22,234 nt of DNA from Pseudomonadota bacterium. GTDB taxonomy: Bacteria; Desulfobacterota; Desulfovibrionia; Desulfovibrionales; Desulfovibrionaceae. How positions within the stretch are numbered: position 1 is the stretch's first letter; the number at the start of each line of letters is the position of its first letter. The DNA lies in the NCBI GenBank assembly GCA_023419375.1, contig JAEZYD010000057.1:1-22234 (forward strand). Reading direction: 5' to 3'. The translations under genes were made by a program, and so were the position numbers. This document shows, one piece after another, positions 15,209 through 22,126 of the stretch. The notes under the pieces are model-generated. The model did not search any database and was not told the DNA's origin. It worked only from the letters and a program-made list of their open reading frames with translations.

Positions 15209-15721
15209 ATGCTTCCTAATATTTCTCCTGCAGAAGCACTGAAGATGCTGCAGGATAACAAGGCTCGCCTTGTGGACGTGCGTGAGGCGGACGAACTCGC
15301 CGCCTTGCGTGTTCCCGGTGCCGAAGCGGCTCCCCTTTCCGTCATTTCGTGGATGGATCTGCGCCCCGCCACCGCTGAACTCCCCATCATATTTACCTGC
15401 AATTCCGGCAACCGCACCACCAAAAACAGCGACCTGCTGCAAAAGCTTGCGGCAGGCCCCGCATGGCAGATGGAAGGCGGCGTCAGCGCCTGGGCCAAAC
15501 AGGGGCTGCCGGTGGAAACCTCCAAACAGACCCTGCCCATTTTTCGCCAGATTCAGATTGGCGCTGGCGGCCTGGTGCTGGCAGGTGTGCTTGGCTCCCT
15601 TGCGTGGCCCTCAATGCTCTGGCTTTCGGCCTTTGTGGGCGCGGGACTTGTGTTTGCGGGCGTGACAGGCTTTTGCGGTCTGGGCATACTGCTTTCGGCC
15701 ATGCCCTGGAACAAAAAATAG
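15209..15721 (+). CDS. YgaP-like membrane rhodanese (rhodanese plus DUF2892)
   Basis: A 170-residue inner-membrane protein matching E. coli YgaP in layout. The N-terminal rhodanese domain (about 1-110) has LVDVREADE (21-29) and the active-site loop FTCNSGNRT with catalytic C64. The C-terminal part is a pair of transmembrane helices (about 113-160) of the DUF2892 type, ending in the family's FCGLGILLSAMPWN. YgaP has sulfurtransferase activity on a membrane platform; its natural acceptor is unclear. ATG 15209 follows AGGA at 9 nt, and the AGGA overlaps the preceding stop region, so it is probably co-transcribed with the NlpC/P60 gene. gluQRS starts 4 nt after its stop. Confidence 0.9.
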   Translation: MLPNISPAEALKMLQDNKARLVDVREADELAALRVPGAEAAPLSVISWMDLRPATAELPIIFTCNSGNRTTKNSDLLQKLAAGPAWQMEGGVSAWAKQGLPVETSKQTLPIFRQIQIGAGGLVLAGVLGSLAWPSMLWLSAFVGAGLVFAGVTGFCGLGILLSAMPWNKK

Positions 15722-15725
15722 TTTT

Positions 15726-16715
15726 ATGTGCGCCGCGCCTGTTATTCGCGGCAGGCTGGCCCCCAGCCCTACCGGCTATATCCACCTTGGCAATGCCTGG
15801 GCCTTTTTGCTCGCATGGCTTGCCGCCCGGGCCAGCTCTGGCGAGGTGGTACTGCGCATTGAAGATATTGATCCGCAGCGCTCTCGCCCCGAATACACCG
15901 CAGCCCTCATTGAAGACCTGACCTGGCTTGGCCTGGATTGGGATTATGGACCGGACAAGCCGGAACCGGCTGGCGGGTGCATGGGGCCGTTTGAGCAAAG
16001 CCACCGGGCACAGCACTATGCGGCGGCCATTGCGCAGCTTGAAAGCGCAGGCCTGACGTATCCGTGCTTTTGCACACGCAAGGAATTGCGCAGCATGGCA
16101 GGTGCGCCGCATGTTGATGATGCTGGAGCGCCCTACCCTGGCACATGCCGCAGCCTGAATCAGGCACAGCAGCAAACCTTGCTGGAGTCAGGCCGCCGCC
16201 CCTGCCTGCGTTTACGCTGCCCGGACGGGCCTGTGAATTTCACCGATACTGTGTTTGGGCCGCAATCGTACACGCTTGCCGACTGCGGGGGCGACTTTGC
16301 CCTGCGCCGCTCTGACGGCGTTGTGGCCTACCAGCTCGCCGTGGCCGTGGACGATGCGCTCATGGGCATAAATCAGGTGGTGCGCGGGCGCGACATCCTC
16401 ATTTCAACGCCGAGGCAGATTGCTCTTCTCAAGCTCCTGGGCTATGGTGCTCCCGCTTATGCGCATGTGCCGCTGCTTCTGGATGACGAAGGAGAGCGCC
16501 TTGCCAAAAGGCACCAGAGCCTCGCGCTGCGCAACCTGCGGCAAATGGGCGCAGACCCGCGCAGGGTAACCGGATTGCTCGGCTCGCTTGCCGGGTGCAA
16601 TCCCGGCGGCAAGGCTGCCAGCCCTGCTGAACTGATACCGTATTTTTCGCTCTCGCGCCTCGCTGGCGATGATATACGCCTTGGGCGCGAGATGCTCCGC
16701 GCGCTTGTGGCCTGA
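15726..16715 (+). CDS. gluQ: Glutamyl-Q tRNA(Asp) synthetase
   Basis: A 329-residue GluRS paralogue that lacks the anticodon-binding domain. It activates Glu and attaches it to queuosine-34 of tRNA(Asp). The catalytic domain has the class I HIGH-type motif in APSPTGYIHLGN (12-23), the DIDP motif (47-50) and a KMSKS-like ERLAKRHQS. The GluQRS zinc site is visible as C114, C116, Y137 and C141 (CFCTRKE ... YPGTC). Length is slightly above the usual 290-310. The start has no clear ribosome site and lies 4 nt after the rhodanese stop, so translation is probably coupled. The gene is outside its frequent dksA context, which is not unusual in this group. Confidence 0.93.
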   Translation: MCAAPVIRGRLAPSPTGYIHLGNAWAFLLAWLAARASSGEVVLRIEDIDPQRSRPEYTAALIEDLTWLGLDWDYGPDKPEPAGGCMGPFEQSHRAQHYAAAIAQLESAGLTYPCFCTRKELRSMAGAPHVDDAGAPYPGTCRSLNQAQQQTLLESGRRPCLRLRCPDGPVNFTDTVFGPQSYTLADCGGDFALRRSDGVVAYQLAVAVDDALMGINQVVRGRDILISTPRQIALLKLLGYGAPAYAHVPLLLDDEGERLAKRHQSLALRNLRQMGADPRRVTGLLGSLAGCNPGGKAASPAELIPYFSLSRLAGDDIRLGREMLRALVA

Positions 16716-16762
16716 CGGCCATTTGAATACAAACACCGCTCATGTAATGACAGAGGATGTTT

Positions 16763-17143
16763 ATGACCATGCAGAACCTGGATCAGACATTTTTGGACAA
16801 GATTTTTCCCGCTGGCCGCGCAGATGAATTTTTTGACGCGCTCTTTGGCGGCGCTGAAGAAGGCGCTTACGACATCGGCCTGGTTTGCCGCAGCGTTGAG
16901 CCGCAAAAGGCCAAGCTGGCTTTTGAACTGCGCCAGCGCCCCGGCAAGTGCCTTGCCTGTAACCTGACCTATGGGCTGCCCCAGGTTTTTCAGCGGCACC
17001 CCATCCTGAATGTGGCTGGCGTTGCGCGCGATGTCGCTTCCCACCTCGGCTGGCCTGCGGAATCCACCAAGTGGAAGCTGGGCCACACGGAAGAAGTGAA
17101 CCGCGAGCTGCACGTCATTCCCCTCGTGGTGGAATGCGCCTAA
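16763..17143 (+). CDS. Small conserved-looking protein of unknown function
   Basis: A 126-residue soluble protein I do not recognise. It has no signal peptide or membrane segment. Its C-terminal half (NLTYGLPQVFQRHPILNVAG, later KWKLGHTEEVNRELHVIPLV) has a mixed alpha/beta pattern. It contains three cysteines near the middle (C44, C65, C68), the last two as CLAC, which could be a metal or redox site. ATG 16763 follows GAGG at 6 nt; the ATG at 16757 overlaps that ribosome site. The gene is the last core gene before the tRNA-Thr insertion site and has codon use like the core. A single-gene unit is likely. Confidence 0.8.
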   Translation: MTMQNLDQTFLDKIFPAGRADEFFDALFGGAEEGAYDIGLVCRSVEPQKAKLAFELRQRPGKCLACNLTYGLPQVFQRHPILNVAGVARDVASHLGWPAESTKWKLGHTEEVNRELHVIPLVVECA

Positions 17144-17162
17144 GCCCATCAGACCTATCCGC

Positions 17163-17191
17163 TTGACAAAGGCCCTGTTTTTTGGCACTTC
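17163..17191 (+). promoter_or_regulatory. Original tRNA-Thr promoter
   Basis: A perfect -35 box TTGACA lies at 17163-17168. The -10 region, around CACTTCATGT (17186-17195), is weak. It lies before the first truncated tRNA half, so it was probably the promoter of the ancestral gene and may still drive the intact tRNA about 300 bp downstream. Confidence 0.5.
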
Positions 17192-17200
17192 ATGTCGGTT

Positions 17201-17239
17201 GCCAGCTTAGCTCAGTTGGTAGAGCAGCTGATTCGTAAT
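17201..17239 (+). pseudogene. Truncated 5' half of tRNA-Thr, copy 1
   Basis: Positions 1-39 of tRNA-Thr (GCCAGCTTAGCTCAGTTGG..., through CTGATTCGTAAT). It then diverges with AAGTAATGCC. It has a standard D-loop (AGTTGGTA) and a GCCAGCT acceptor strand that matches the intact gene downstream. It is probably the original chromosomal 5' half left behind when an element inserted at the anticodon loop. Confidence 0.88.
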
Positions 17240-17325
17240 AAGTAATGCCCTGGAGGGTTTTGGTAGAAAAAATAGGGATAAATCAAATAGTTGCCATGCG
17301 TTTGGGACTCTTGATTTTTGTTTTC

Positions 17326-17344
17326 TGCTACCCTATTGCTACCC
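17326..17344 (+). repeat. Paired TGCTACCC direct repeats, possible integrase arm sites
   Basis: TGCTACCC occurs at 17326-17333 and 17337-17344, an 11-bp period. A related inverted copy, GGTAGAAAAAATAGGG, lies at about 17262-17277. Placement between two tRNA halves fits arm-type binding sites of a tyrosine recombinase, but no integrase gene is in the window. Confidence 0.4.
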
Positions 17345-17369
17345 TGCCACGATAAATAGATTTTCCTAC

Positions 17370-17408
17370 GCCGCCTTGGCTCAGTTGGTAGAGCGGCTGA
17401 TTCGTAAT
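17370..17408 (+). pseudogene. Truncated 5' half of tRNA-Thr, copy 2
   Basis: A second 39-nt tRNA 5' half ending at the same CTGATTCGTAAT. Its acceptor strand is GCCGCCT and it has AGAGCGGC in place of AGAGCAGC, so it came from a different tRNA-Thr variant. No 3' half that would pair with GCCGCCT exists downstream. Confidence 0.85.
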
Positions 17409-17484
17409 AGACCAGCTTGTCAACTGGCGGAAAGAAAAAAGTCACCGCAAAAGTGACGAAAAGAGTTTATCAAAACAGGTACTT

Positions 17485-17560
17485 GCCAGCTTAGCTCACC
17501 CGGTAGAGCAGCTGATTCGTAATCAGCAGGTAGCGAGTTCGACTCTCGCAGCTGGCTCCA
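17485..17560 (+). tRNA. tRNA-Thr (anticodon CGT)
   Basis: A complete 76-nt tRNA with encoded CCA. Acceptor GCCAGCT pairs with AGCTGGC, the D stem is GCTC/GAGC, the anticodon stem is GCTGA/TCAGC with CGT at 17518-17520, and the T arm is GCGAG-TTCGACT-CTCGC. The D-loop is ACCCGGTA, unlike the AGTTGGTA of both upstream halves, so this 5' half appears to have arrived with an element. No convincing promoter lies in the 76 bp before it. Confidence 0.96.
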
Positions 17561-17566
17561 TATATT

Positions 17567-17608
17567 ACAGGGGTTTACATGTAAAAATAGCATGTAAACC
17601 CCTGTTTT
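17567..17608 (+). terminator. Terminator after tRNA-Thr
   Basis: ACAGGGGTTTACATG (17567-17581) pairs perfectly over 15 bp with 17591-17605, with a 9-nt loop; TTTT overlaps the end of the stem. Confidence 0.75.
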
Positions 17609-17690
17609 GCGTCAAAAGGGCTTTTCTAGCCTATTTAGAGCATGGCAGCGGAATCCCTTTTCGAGCGTATTTCGAGCATGTCCGGGTTTT

Positions 17691-17706
17691 CACCCCTAGC
17701 GGGGTG
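17691..17706 (+). promoter_or_regulatory. Hairpin covering the repA-like ribosome-binding site
   Basis: CACCCC (17691-17696), TAGC, GGGGTG (17701-17706). The GGGGTG is the only ribosome-binding candidate for the ATG at 17712, so the stem would mask it. IncFII repA genes are controlled translationally, which makes this plausible but unproven. Confidence 0.45.
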
Positions 17707-17711
17707 GAAAT

Positions 17712-18491
17712 ATGACCGGCAATCGTTGCGGCCATGACCCGAAGCACCCCAACCTTTCCCCGGCCAAACCCATCAGGAAAGGCAAAGGCGGCTTGCCGCG
17801 TATCTTGTCGCTGGCAGCAGAGCGGGCAAAGGTATGGTACTACCATCCAAAGAAGTGCAAGCTGCTCCAGTCCCATCCACACCGAAAAACGCGCTCAGAA
17901 CGGCGTGAGGCGTGTCAGATCGTCATAGAGACTATCTTGTCCCACCTTGATCTTGCTTCGCTCTGCCTGGGAACACCTACGCTTGAAAATGGCTTCATCG
18001 ACATAGACATGCGAACCATAGCCCGCGATTCCGGCATCGGTCAGCGACGTTGTGAGCGGGCCATAGCCATGCTGAAAGAGGCGGGCTTTATGAGAGTGAA
18101 GCAGCCCCGTGCCATCAATGACCAGGGCGACTATGTGGGCCTGCGGGCAATCCGCGTTGTGACCACGCTCTTTTTTGAGTTTTTGAATCTTGGCCCGATG
18201 CTCCGAAGGGAAAGGGCCAGGGCCACCGAAAAGCTGCAACGCCGGGCCAGAAAAGCACAACGCAAGCTGACAGACTTCATGCGCCGAATGTCCAAAGGGC
18301 TTCGCTCTGCATTCACATGCAAGCCCCAACCCTCACGTGCAGACCAGGAAAAACGCATGGAAGAAACACGGCGCTGGAATGTGGCTTGCGCGAACTACAT
18401 GATTGCTGGCCTCGATCCAGACGAATGCCGACGACGAACTAACGTGGAACTAGGATTGCCAGCCGACTACAGCCCCGGCAGACGCGCATAG
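17712..18491 (+). CDS. IncFII RepA-like replication initiator
   Basis: A 259-residue basic protein resembling the IncFII_repA family of plasmid replication initiators. The central region FIDIDMRTIARDSGIGQRRC (about 96-115) followed by ERAIAMLKEAGFM is a winged-helix-like DNA-binding segment, as in RepA. A strongly basic helix-rich stretch (RRERARATEKLQRRARKAQR, about 161-185) and a late E..RRWNVACANYMIAGLDPDECRRR segment follow. RepA binds an origin that usually lies downstream of its gene. Here 500 bp of palindrome-rich non-coding DNA follow. No partition, copy-number or relaxase gene is seen. It may be a remnant of an integrated plasmid or a plasmid-like element. Family similarity was judged by eye. 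Confidence 0.7.
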   Translation: MTGNRCGHDPKHPNLSPAKPIRKGKGGLPRILSLAAERAKVWYYHPKKCKLLQSHPHRKTRSERREACQIVIETILSHLDLASLCLGTPTLENGFIDIDMRTIARDSGIGQRRCERAIAMLKEAGFMRVKQPRAINDQGDYVGLRAIRVVTTLFFEFLNLGPMLRRERARATEKLQRRARKAQRKLTDFMRRMSKGLRSAFTCKPQPSRADQEKRMEETRRWNVACANYMIAGLDPDECRRRTNVELGLPADYSPGRRA

Positions 18492-18992
18492 CAGAGTGCG
18501 TGTCTGACCGCGTGGGCTTTTCCTGCCTTCTGGTCTTTCTTGGGCATGCCTGCCCCATCGAAACCGAATTTCCCGGCTAAGATTCACCGTGACGAGCATT
18601 TTCTCTCCGCCTTTGCACGTTCCGCAAAAAATAAGTGTCGCAAGGTTGCCCCGTAGGTGTCGCGCATAAACCAAGAGGCAAAAAACTAAGAAAAGAAAAA
18701 AGGAAGGAAACCAGCTTTATTAAGACTTGACCCCAGACTATCTGGCCATGCCTTTTTCGTATTATGGCGAATCTGCCATAATTAAAGGACTACAGCGAAG
18801 AGAGAAAGACACGCGCCTTCGGCGCGGCCAGTGAGAGGGTGTGGTTCGTTGCGGAAGGATTTTTTTATGATATCACGGAGGATGAAGCGTTAAATCCGTA
18901 AGAGATGTTTTTTCTGGATAAAAAAATAACGAGACTTAGGGCGATAGGTAGTTCCGCCGTGCTCAATGAAATGGCTTAAATCCGTAATAAAT
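18492..18992. other. 500-bp non-coding region with several palindromes
   Basis: No gene was found between the repA-like gene and the ABC-3C operon. It holds an 8-bp inverted repeat ATTATGGC...GCCATAAT (18761-18782), a small CCAGA/TCTGG stem (18734-18746), a CGCGCC-TTC-GGCGCG hairpin with a UUCG-type loop (18812-18826) and an exact 12-bp direct repeat TTAAATCCGTAA at 18890-18901 and 18976-18987. The position just downstream of repA is where an IncFII-type origin would be, but no AT-rich iteron set or DnaA box was identified. Confidence 0.6.
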
Positions 18993-20798
18993 TTACCATG
19001 CAGGCATTCTAAATATCCTCCCAGAATCTCCTTCATCGTGTAGCAATAGTACGATCTCTTTTGAAGAAAAAAGTTGTTCGCTATACCGAGACTTATCAAG
19101 AAGATCTGAATCTATCGTAGTGATAATTGTCTGTATTCCCAAGGCATTATATTCACGAATAACTTTGATAAGTTCAATTTTTTTTCTGTCATCTAGCGTT
19201 TCAAAAATTCCGTCATGGTAAACAAAACGAGGATACAGCTTCCCTAAATTCGCCTTTAAAAGAGCCATATCGAAAGCAACGCACATAAGTTTTTTATAAG
19301 TGGTGCCATCTGCCGCAGAAGATGGAGCATTATTTTTATCGCGCAGTTGCGCCTCAAACTCCAAATGGCCTTCTTTATTAATGAATATATCTAGGGTGAC
19401 TGTTCTTTGAATGACGCTTTGAATAATATCATTAAAAAACAACCGTATTTTTGAAAGAGTAGAAGTCGCATCAGAACTTTTCGTATCAATGTCATGCTGT
19501 ATCTTTGACTGAAGCTCATTCTTCTTGCGGCTAAGGTCTTGAATAGATTCGCGCAATAGCTTTAGCTGTTCTCCAATTTCTTTTTGCCTTTCGAGTAAAA
19601 TAATTTCTGTCTTTAGTTCATTGAGTTCATCAGAAGCGTTTTTGTATTTGTCAAAAACATCAGTACTACTCAAGAATGACAAAGCACTCTTTCTTTTTTG
19701 TCCAAGTTCTTCTAGAGCAGCATTGGTTGCTTTTAAGGATTCGTCCAAATCCACTAACTCTTGCTTTAGATACTCCGCACGCTCATTAGTGATAGCCGTA
19801 TTAAAGGAAATCAATTGTTCAAAGTCTTTCTTGATTTGTCCTGCAAATAATACTCCTACTTCTCCAAAAAGTTTTTCCGTTTCACTAATATCAAAATGAA
19901 TTTTATCTTCTTCAAGAGAGGTAGTAATTTTTTGGATACCTTGTTTTATCCGGTATCTCGCATTGTTTAATGCGACAATTTGAGTGTCATACTCTTCTAC
20001 AAGTAGCTTTGTCTGCTCTTTGTCGGCTTCATTGAAATCGAGTTCATCAATAAACCTTTGTCGCTTTTCACATTCATCTTTTTTAATGAGTAGCAAGTTA
20101 TCTATGCTGCTTGAATCTTTAAACATATCACCAAATTGAACTCTAGCTTCGATCTCAGCTTGCTTTTGTTTGTCCAAGTTTGTTTCTATGTCATAGAAAT
20201 CAAAAACATTTTGGGCGTCGAGACCAAGCAGATGCGAAATAAATGGTTTCCAGTCAGAGTGTTGTCCTAAAAATTTACTCAACTGAAAAATGTGTCCATA
20301 ATCGCCTTGCGAGCGCAAAAAATAATCAATGCCTTTACGGAACGTCCACCAAGGTGATGGTGCAAAATCCCGAAGATTCAAACTGCTATCTAAAAATTGA
20401 ATGGATTTATTAAAAGGTAAGTTGTAATGATCCCATCCTTTATCATGCAGATTTGCATAATTTTGATGGCGCTCGGTGTGCCGCTTAAAACTTACTTTTG
20501 ACGTGCTTGCGACACTCCGCCGCACGGTAAGAAAAGAACCGCTAGTTAGCTCGATTTCCAGGAAAAAGACAAAATCATTAAACAAATCTTTATGCTTCAG
20601 GAGAAAAAATTTCTTATCTACTCCTTTTAGGAGCATGAAATTTAAGATTTTGCCCAAAATCGACTTTCCGAGATTATGAGTGTCCTTGGTTTTATTCTCT
20701 GGCAAACGTATTTCAGCCAAAACAACATTTAACCCATCTTGGAAGTCAATGGGCGCAAATAAATTTGGCAAGTTTGAATAAAGTTTTGAGAGTTTCAT
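18993..20798 (-). CDS. DUF2326 SMC/RecN-like ABC ATPase of an ABC-3C system
   Basis: A 601-residue ATPase of the RecN/SMC-like DUF2326 group. The Walker A region is the unusual DTHNLGKSIL (39-48), which lacks the first Gly of the classical P-loop but keeps GKS. A long coiled coil runs from about 205 to 455. The ABC signature-like SSAADGTTYKK is at 493-503 and the Walker B/D-loop-like region YHDGIFETLDDRKK starts at 527, followed by IQTIITTIDSDLL. The start overlaps the preceding gene's stop by one base (TAATG) with AGGT upstream. In the ABC-3C scheme this ATPase is the sensor/motor that acts on nucleic acid and licenses the effector. It is AT-rich relative to the core and probably transferred. 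Confidence 0.85.
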   Translation of the reverse strand: MKLSKLYSNLPNLFAPIDFQDGLNVVLAEIRLPENKTKDTHNLGKSILGKILNFMLLKGVDKKFFLLKHKDLFNDFVFFLEIELTSGSFLTVRRSVASTSKVSFKRHTERHQNYANLHDKGWDHYNLPFNKSIQFLDSSLNLRDFAPSPWWTFRKGIDYFLRSQGDYGHIFQLSKFLGQHSDWKPFISHLLGLDAQNVFDFYDIETNLDKQKQAEIEARVQFGDMFKDSSSIDNLLLIKKDECEKRQRFIDELDFNEADKEQTKLLVEEYDTQIVALNNARYRIKQGIQKITTSLEEDKIHFDISETEKLFGEVGVLFAGQIKKDFEQLISFNTAITNERAEYLKQELVDLDESLKATNAALEELGQKRKSALSFLSSTDVFDKYKNASDELNELKTEIILLERQKEIGEQLKLLRESIQDLSRKKNELQSKIQHDIDTKSSDATSTLSKIRLFFNDIIQSVIQRTVTLDIFINKEGHLEFEAQLRDKNNAPSSAADGTTYKKLMCVAFDMALLKANLGKLYPRFVYHDGIFETLDDRKKIELIKVIREYNALGIQTIITTIDSDLLDKSRYSEQLFSSKEIVLLLHDEGDSGRIFRMPAW

Positions 20799-21034
20799 TA
20801 AGGACCTACATACTCGAAAGAATCATTCTTTGCGTGATAATCAATCAACCCTAAAAGAAAAAGTAAGTCTAACGCTGATGAGAATAAAAAAGAAGCTCCA
20901 TCCACTTTTTCTTTTCCATACGACAAGACATTGTCGTAGCTATCAATTCGCTGCTGCTTTATATGCCTAAGCAATTGCACAGCTAAATAGACAACAGTCT
21001 TATCTGGGTGAGAATACTTAGTTGGGCGTATCAT
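20798..21034 (-). CDS. ABC-3C middle component
   Basis: A 78-residue protein beginning MIRPTKYSHPDKTVVYLAVQ. It fits the small winged-helix-like middle component that links effector and ATPase in ABC three-component systems (the MC6 type is my best guess). The P-D-K-T start, the central helix, and the hydrophobic LFSSALDLLFLLGLIDY near the C-terminus support this. ATG 21034 is preferred; a GTG at 21064 would add ten codons. It overlaps the nuclease gene by 17 bp and the ATPase gene by 1 bp, so all three are one operon. No enzymatic motif is present. Confidence 0.7.
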   Translation of the reverse strand: MIRPTKYSHPDKTVVYLAVQLLRHIKQQRIDSYDNVLSYGKEKVDGASFLFSSALDLLFLLGLIDYHAKNDSFEYVGP

Positions 21035-21980
21035 TGTCTTCTTCTGTCTTTTCTCCAATATCACAGTCCCAATACATATAAAAAAGCAATAATTCTGTTA
21101 ATCTTTTGTTTTTACGCAATACTTCATCGCGTCCAGTTAATATTGCTTTTAACGCCTGTAAGACATTGTCAAAAGATTGGTAGTCCTTTCTTTTCGCTAT
21201 GATCTCTGACTGAAACTCATCGACAGCTAGTTGAAATTTTTTTCTAACAAAGTCATTTTCTGGCAGTCCTAAAAAGACTTTAACAGTTCCCACATCTTTT
21301 AAGTGTCTCCTGCTTAGTTCGGCAGAATATTCTTTTGACATAAAATTAAGTTTATTTTTTCTCTCAAGTGATATTCGTTCTGTCGGTGGGGAGATAATAA
21401 CATCTTTAGCAATACTTAGATGGGCAGCAAAAGCATCAATTACTTCTGCTAGTTCGTCTGGACTTGCGCCTAATGGAGAATCGACAGGGTCAATCTTGGC
21501 ACTCTCAATAATTCTAGGGAATAATTTTAAAATCCCTTCAATCGCATAAACATCTTGAAGTGCTATTGATTCATGTGGAAGTTTACATTCAGATGCAATT
21601 ATATTCTTAAGTTTGCTTTCCGTGGTAGCTGTTAATTTTCGGTTAGAAAATAAAATATAATTATCTAGCTCACCTTGCTGCCGCAGTTTTTTTATTTTTG
21701 GTAGCTCGTCTCCAAGGACACTTTTTTGATTTCCGTAAAAGTCTTGGTCGGAAAAGCTTTTATTATAAGCATTAACATGCTTTGCTTGGATGATGGTTGT
21801 ACCCGTCCAAGGACTGGCAGTACTTGGAAAAAATTGAGATATTCCAATAAACTTAGCATCACGCCCACCATCTGGACCTTTTGCAAAGCCTTGGGCGCCT
21901 ATCCCAAAAATCTCCCTGCTTATGCACACAACGAGATTTTCAAATTGGTCTTCTCCCAAATTTTCATACGCGTACTTCAT
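21018..21980 (-). CDS. Restriction-endonuclease-fold effector with ABC-3C C-terminal domain
   Basis: A 320-residue protein with an N-terminal nuclease domain (about 1-130). It shows E14, GPDGGRDAKF (35-44) with D41, and IIQAKHVN (63-70) with Q65-x-K67, the D...QxK core of the Mrr-like PD-(D/E)xK nucleases. The part after about residue 180 is helical and resembles the shared C-terminal domain of ABC-3C effectors. The gene is first in the operon, and ATG 21980 has GAGG at 5 nt. The expected role is cutting DNA or RNA when the ATPase detects invading or abnormal nucleic acid. The target is unknown. AT content is high like the rest of the operon. Confidence 0.78.
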   Translation of the reverse strand: MKYAYENLGEDQFENLVVCISREIFGIGAQGFAKGPDGGRDAKFIGISQFFPSTASPWTGTTIIQAKHVNAYNKSFSDQDFYGNQKSVLGDELPKIKKLRQQGELDNYILFSNRKLTATTESKLKNIIASECKLPHESIALQDVYAIEGILKLFPRIIESAKIDPVDSPLGASPDELAEVIDAFAAHLSIAKDVIISPPTERISLERKNKLNFMSKEYSAELSRRHLKDVGTVKVFLGLPENDFVRKKFQLAVDEFQSEIIAKRKDYQSFDNVLQALKAILTGRDEVLRKNKRLTELLLFYMYWDCDIGEKTEEDNDTPN

Positions 21981-21994
21981 GCTTTCCTCGCTGC

Positions 21995-22046
21995 TTTGCC
22001 CTCCCTAGGGGGCAAAATTCTCGTAAATTTTATCCTAAATTTTGCC
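21995..22046 (-). promoter_or_regulatory. Leader with two competing hairpins upstream of the ABC-3C operon
   Basis: On the minus-strand message GGCAAAATT (22046-22038) can pair perfectly with AATTTTGCC (22019-22011). Alternatively the latter can pair downstream as TTTGCCC (22016-22010) with GGGCAAA (22001-21995). The two structures share bases and exclude each other. TAAATTTT is also repeated at 22024-22031 and 22036-22043. A possible promoter TTGACG lies just upstream (about 22072-22067) with TAAACG 17 nt later. Confidence 0.5.
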
Positions 22047-22126
22047 GTTTATAAAGAGCATTTTCAGGCGTCAAAAAATTTTTGTGATAACGCCATATAT
22101 TGATATTAGAAGTGGGTTCGAAAAAC

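Noticed and set aside
17201..17408. Two further tRNA-Thr genes
   Set aside because: Both lack everything after position 39, including the T arm and acceptor 3' strand.
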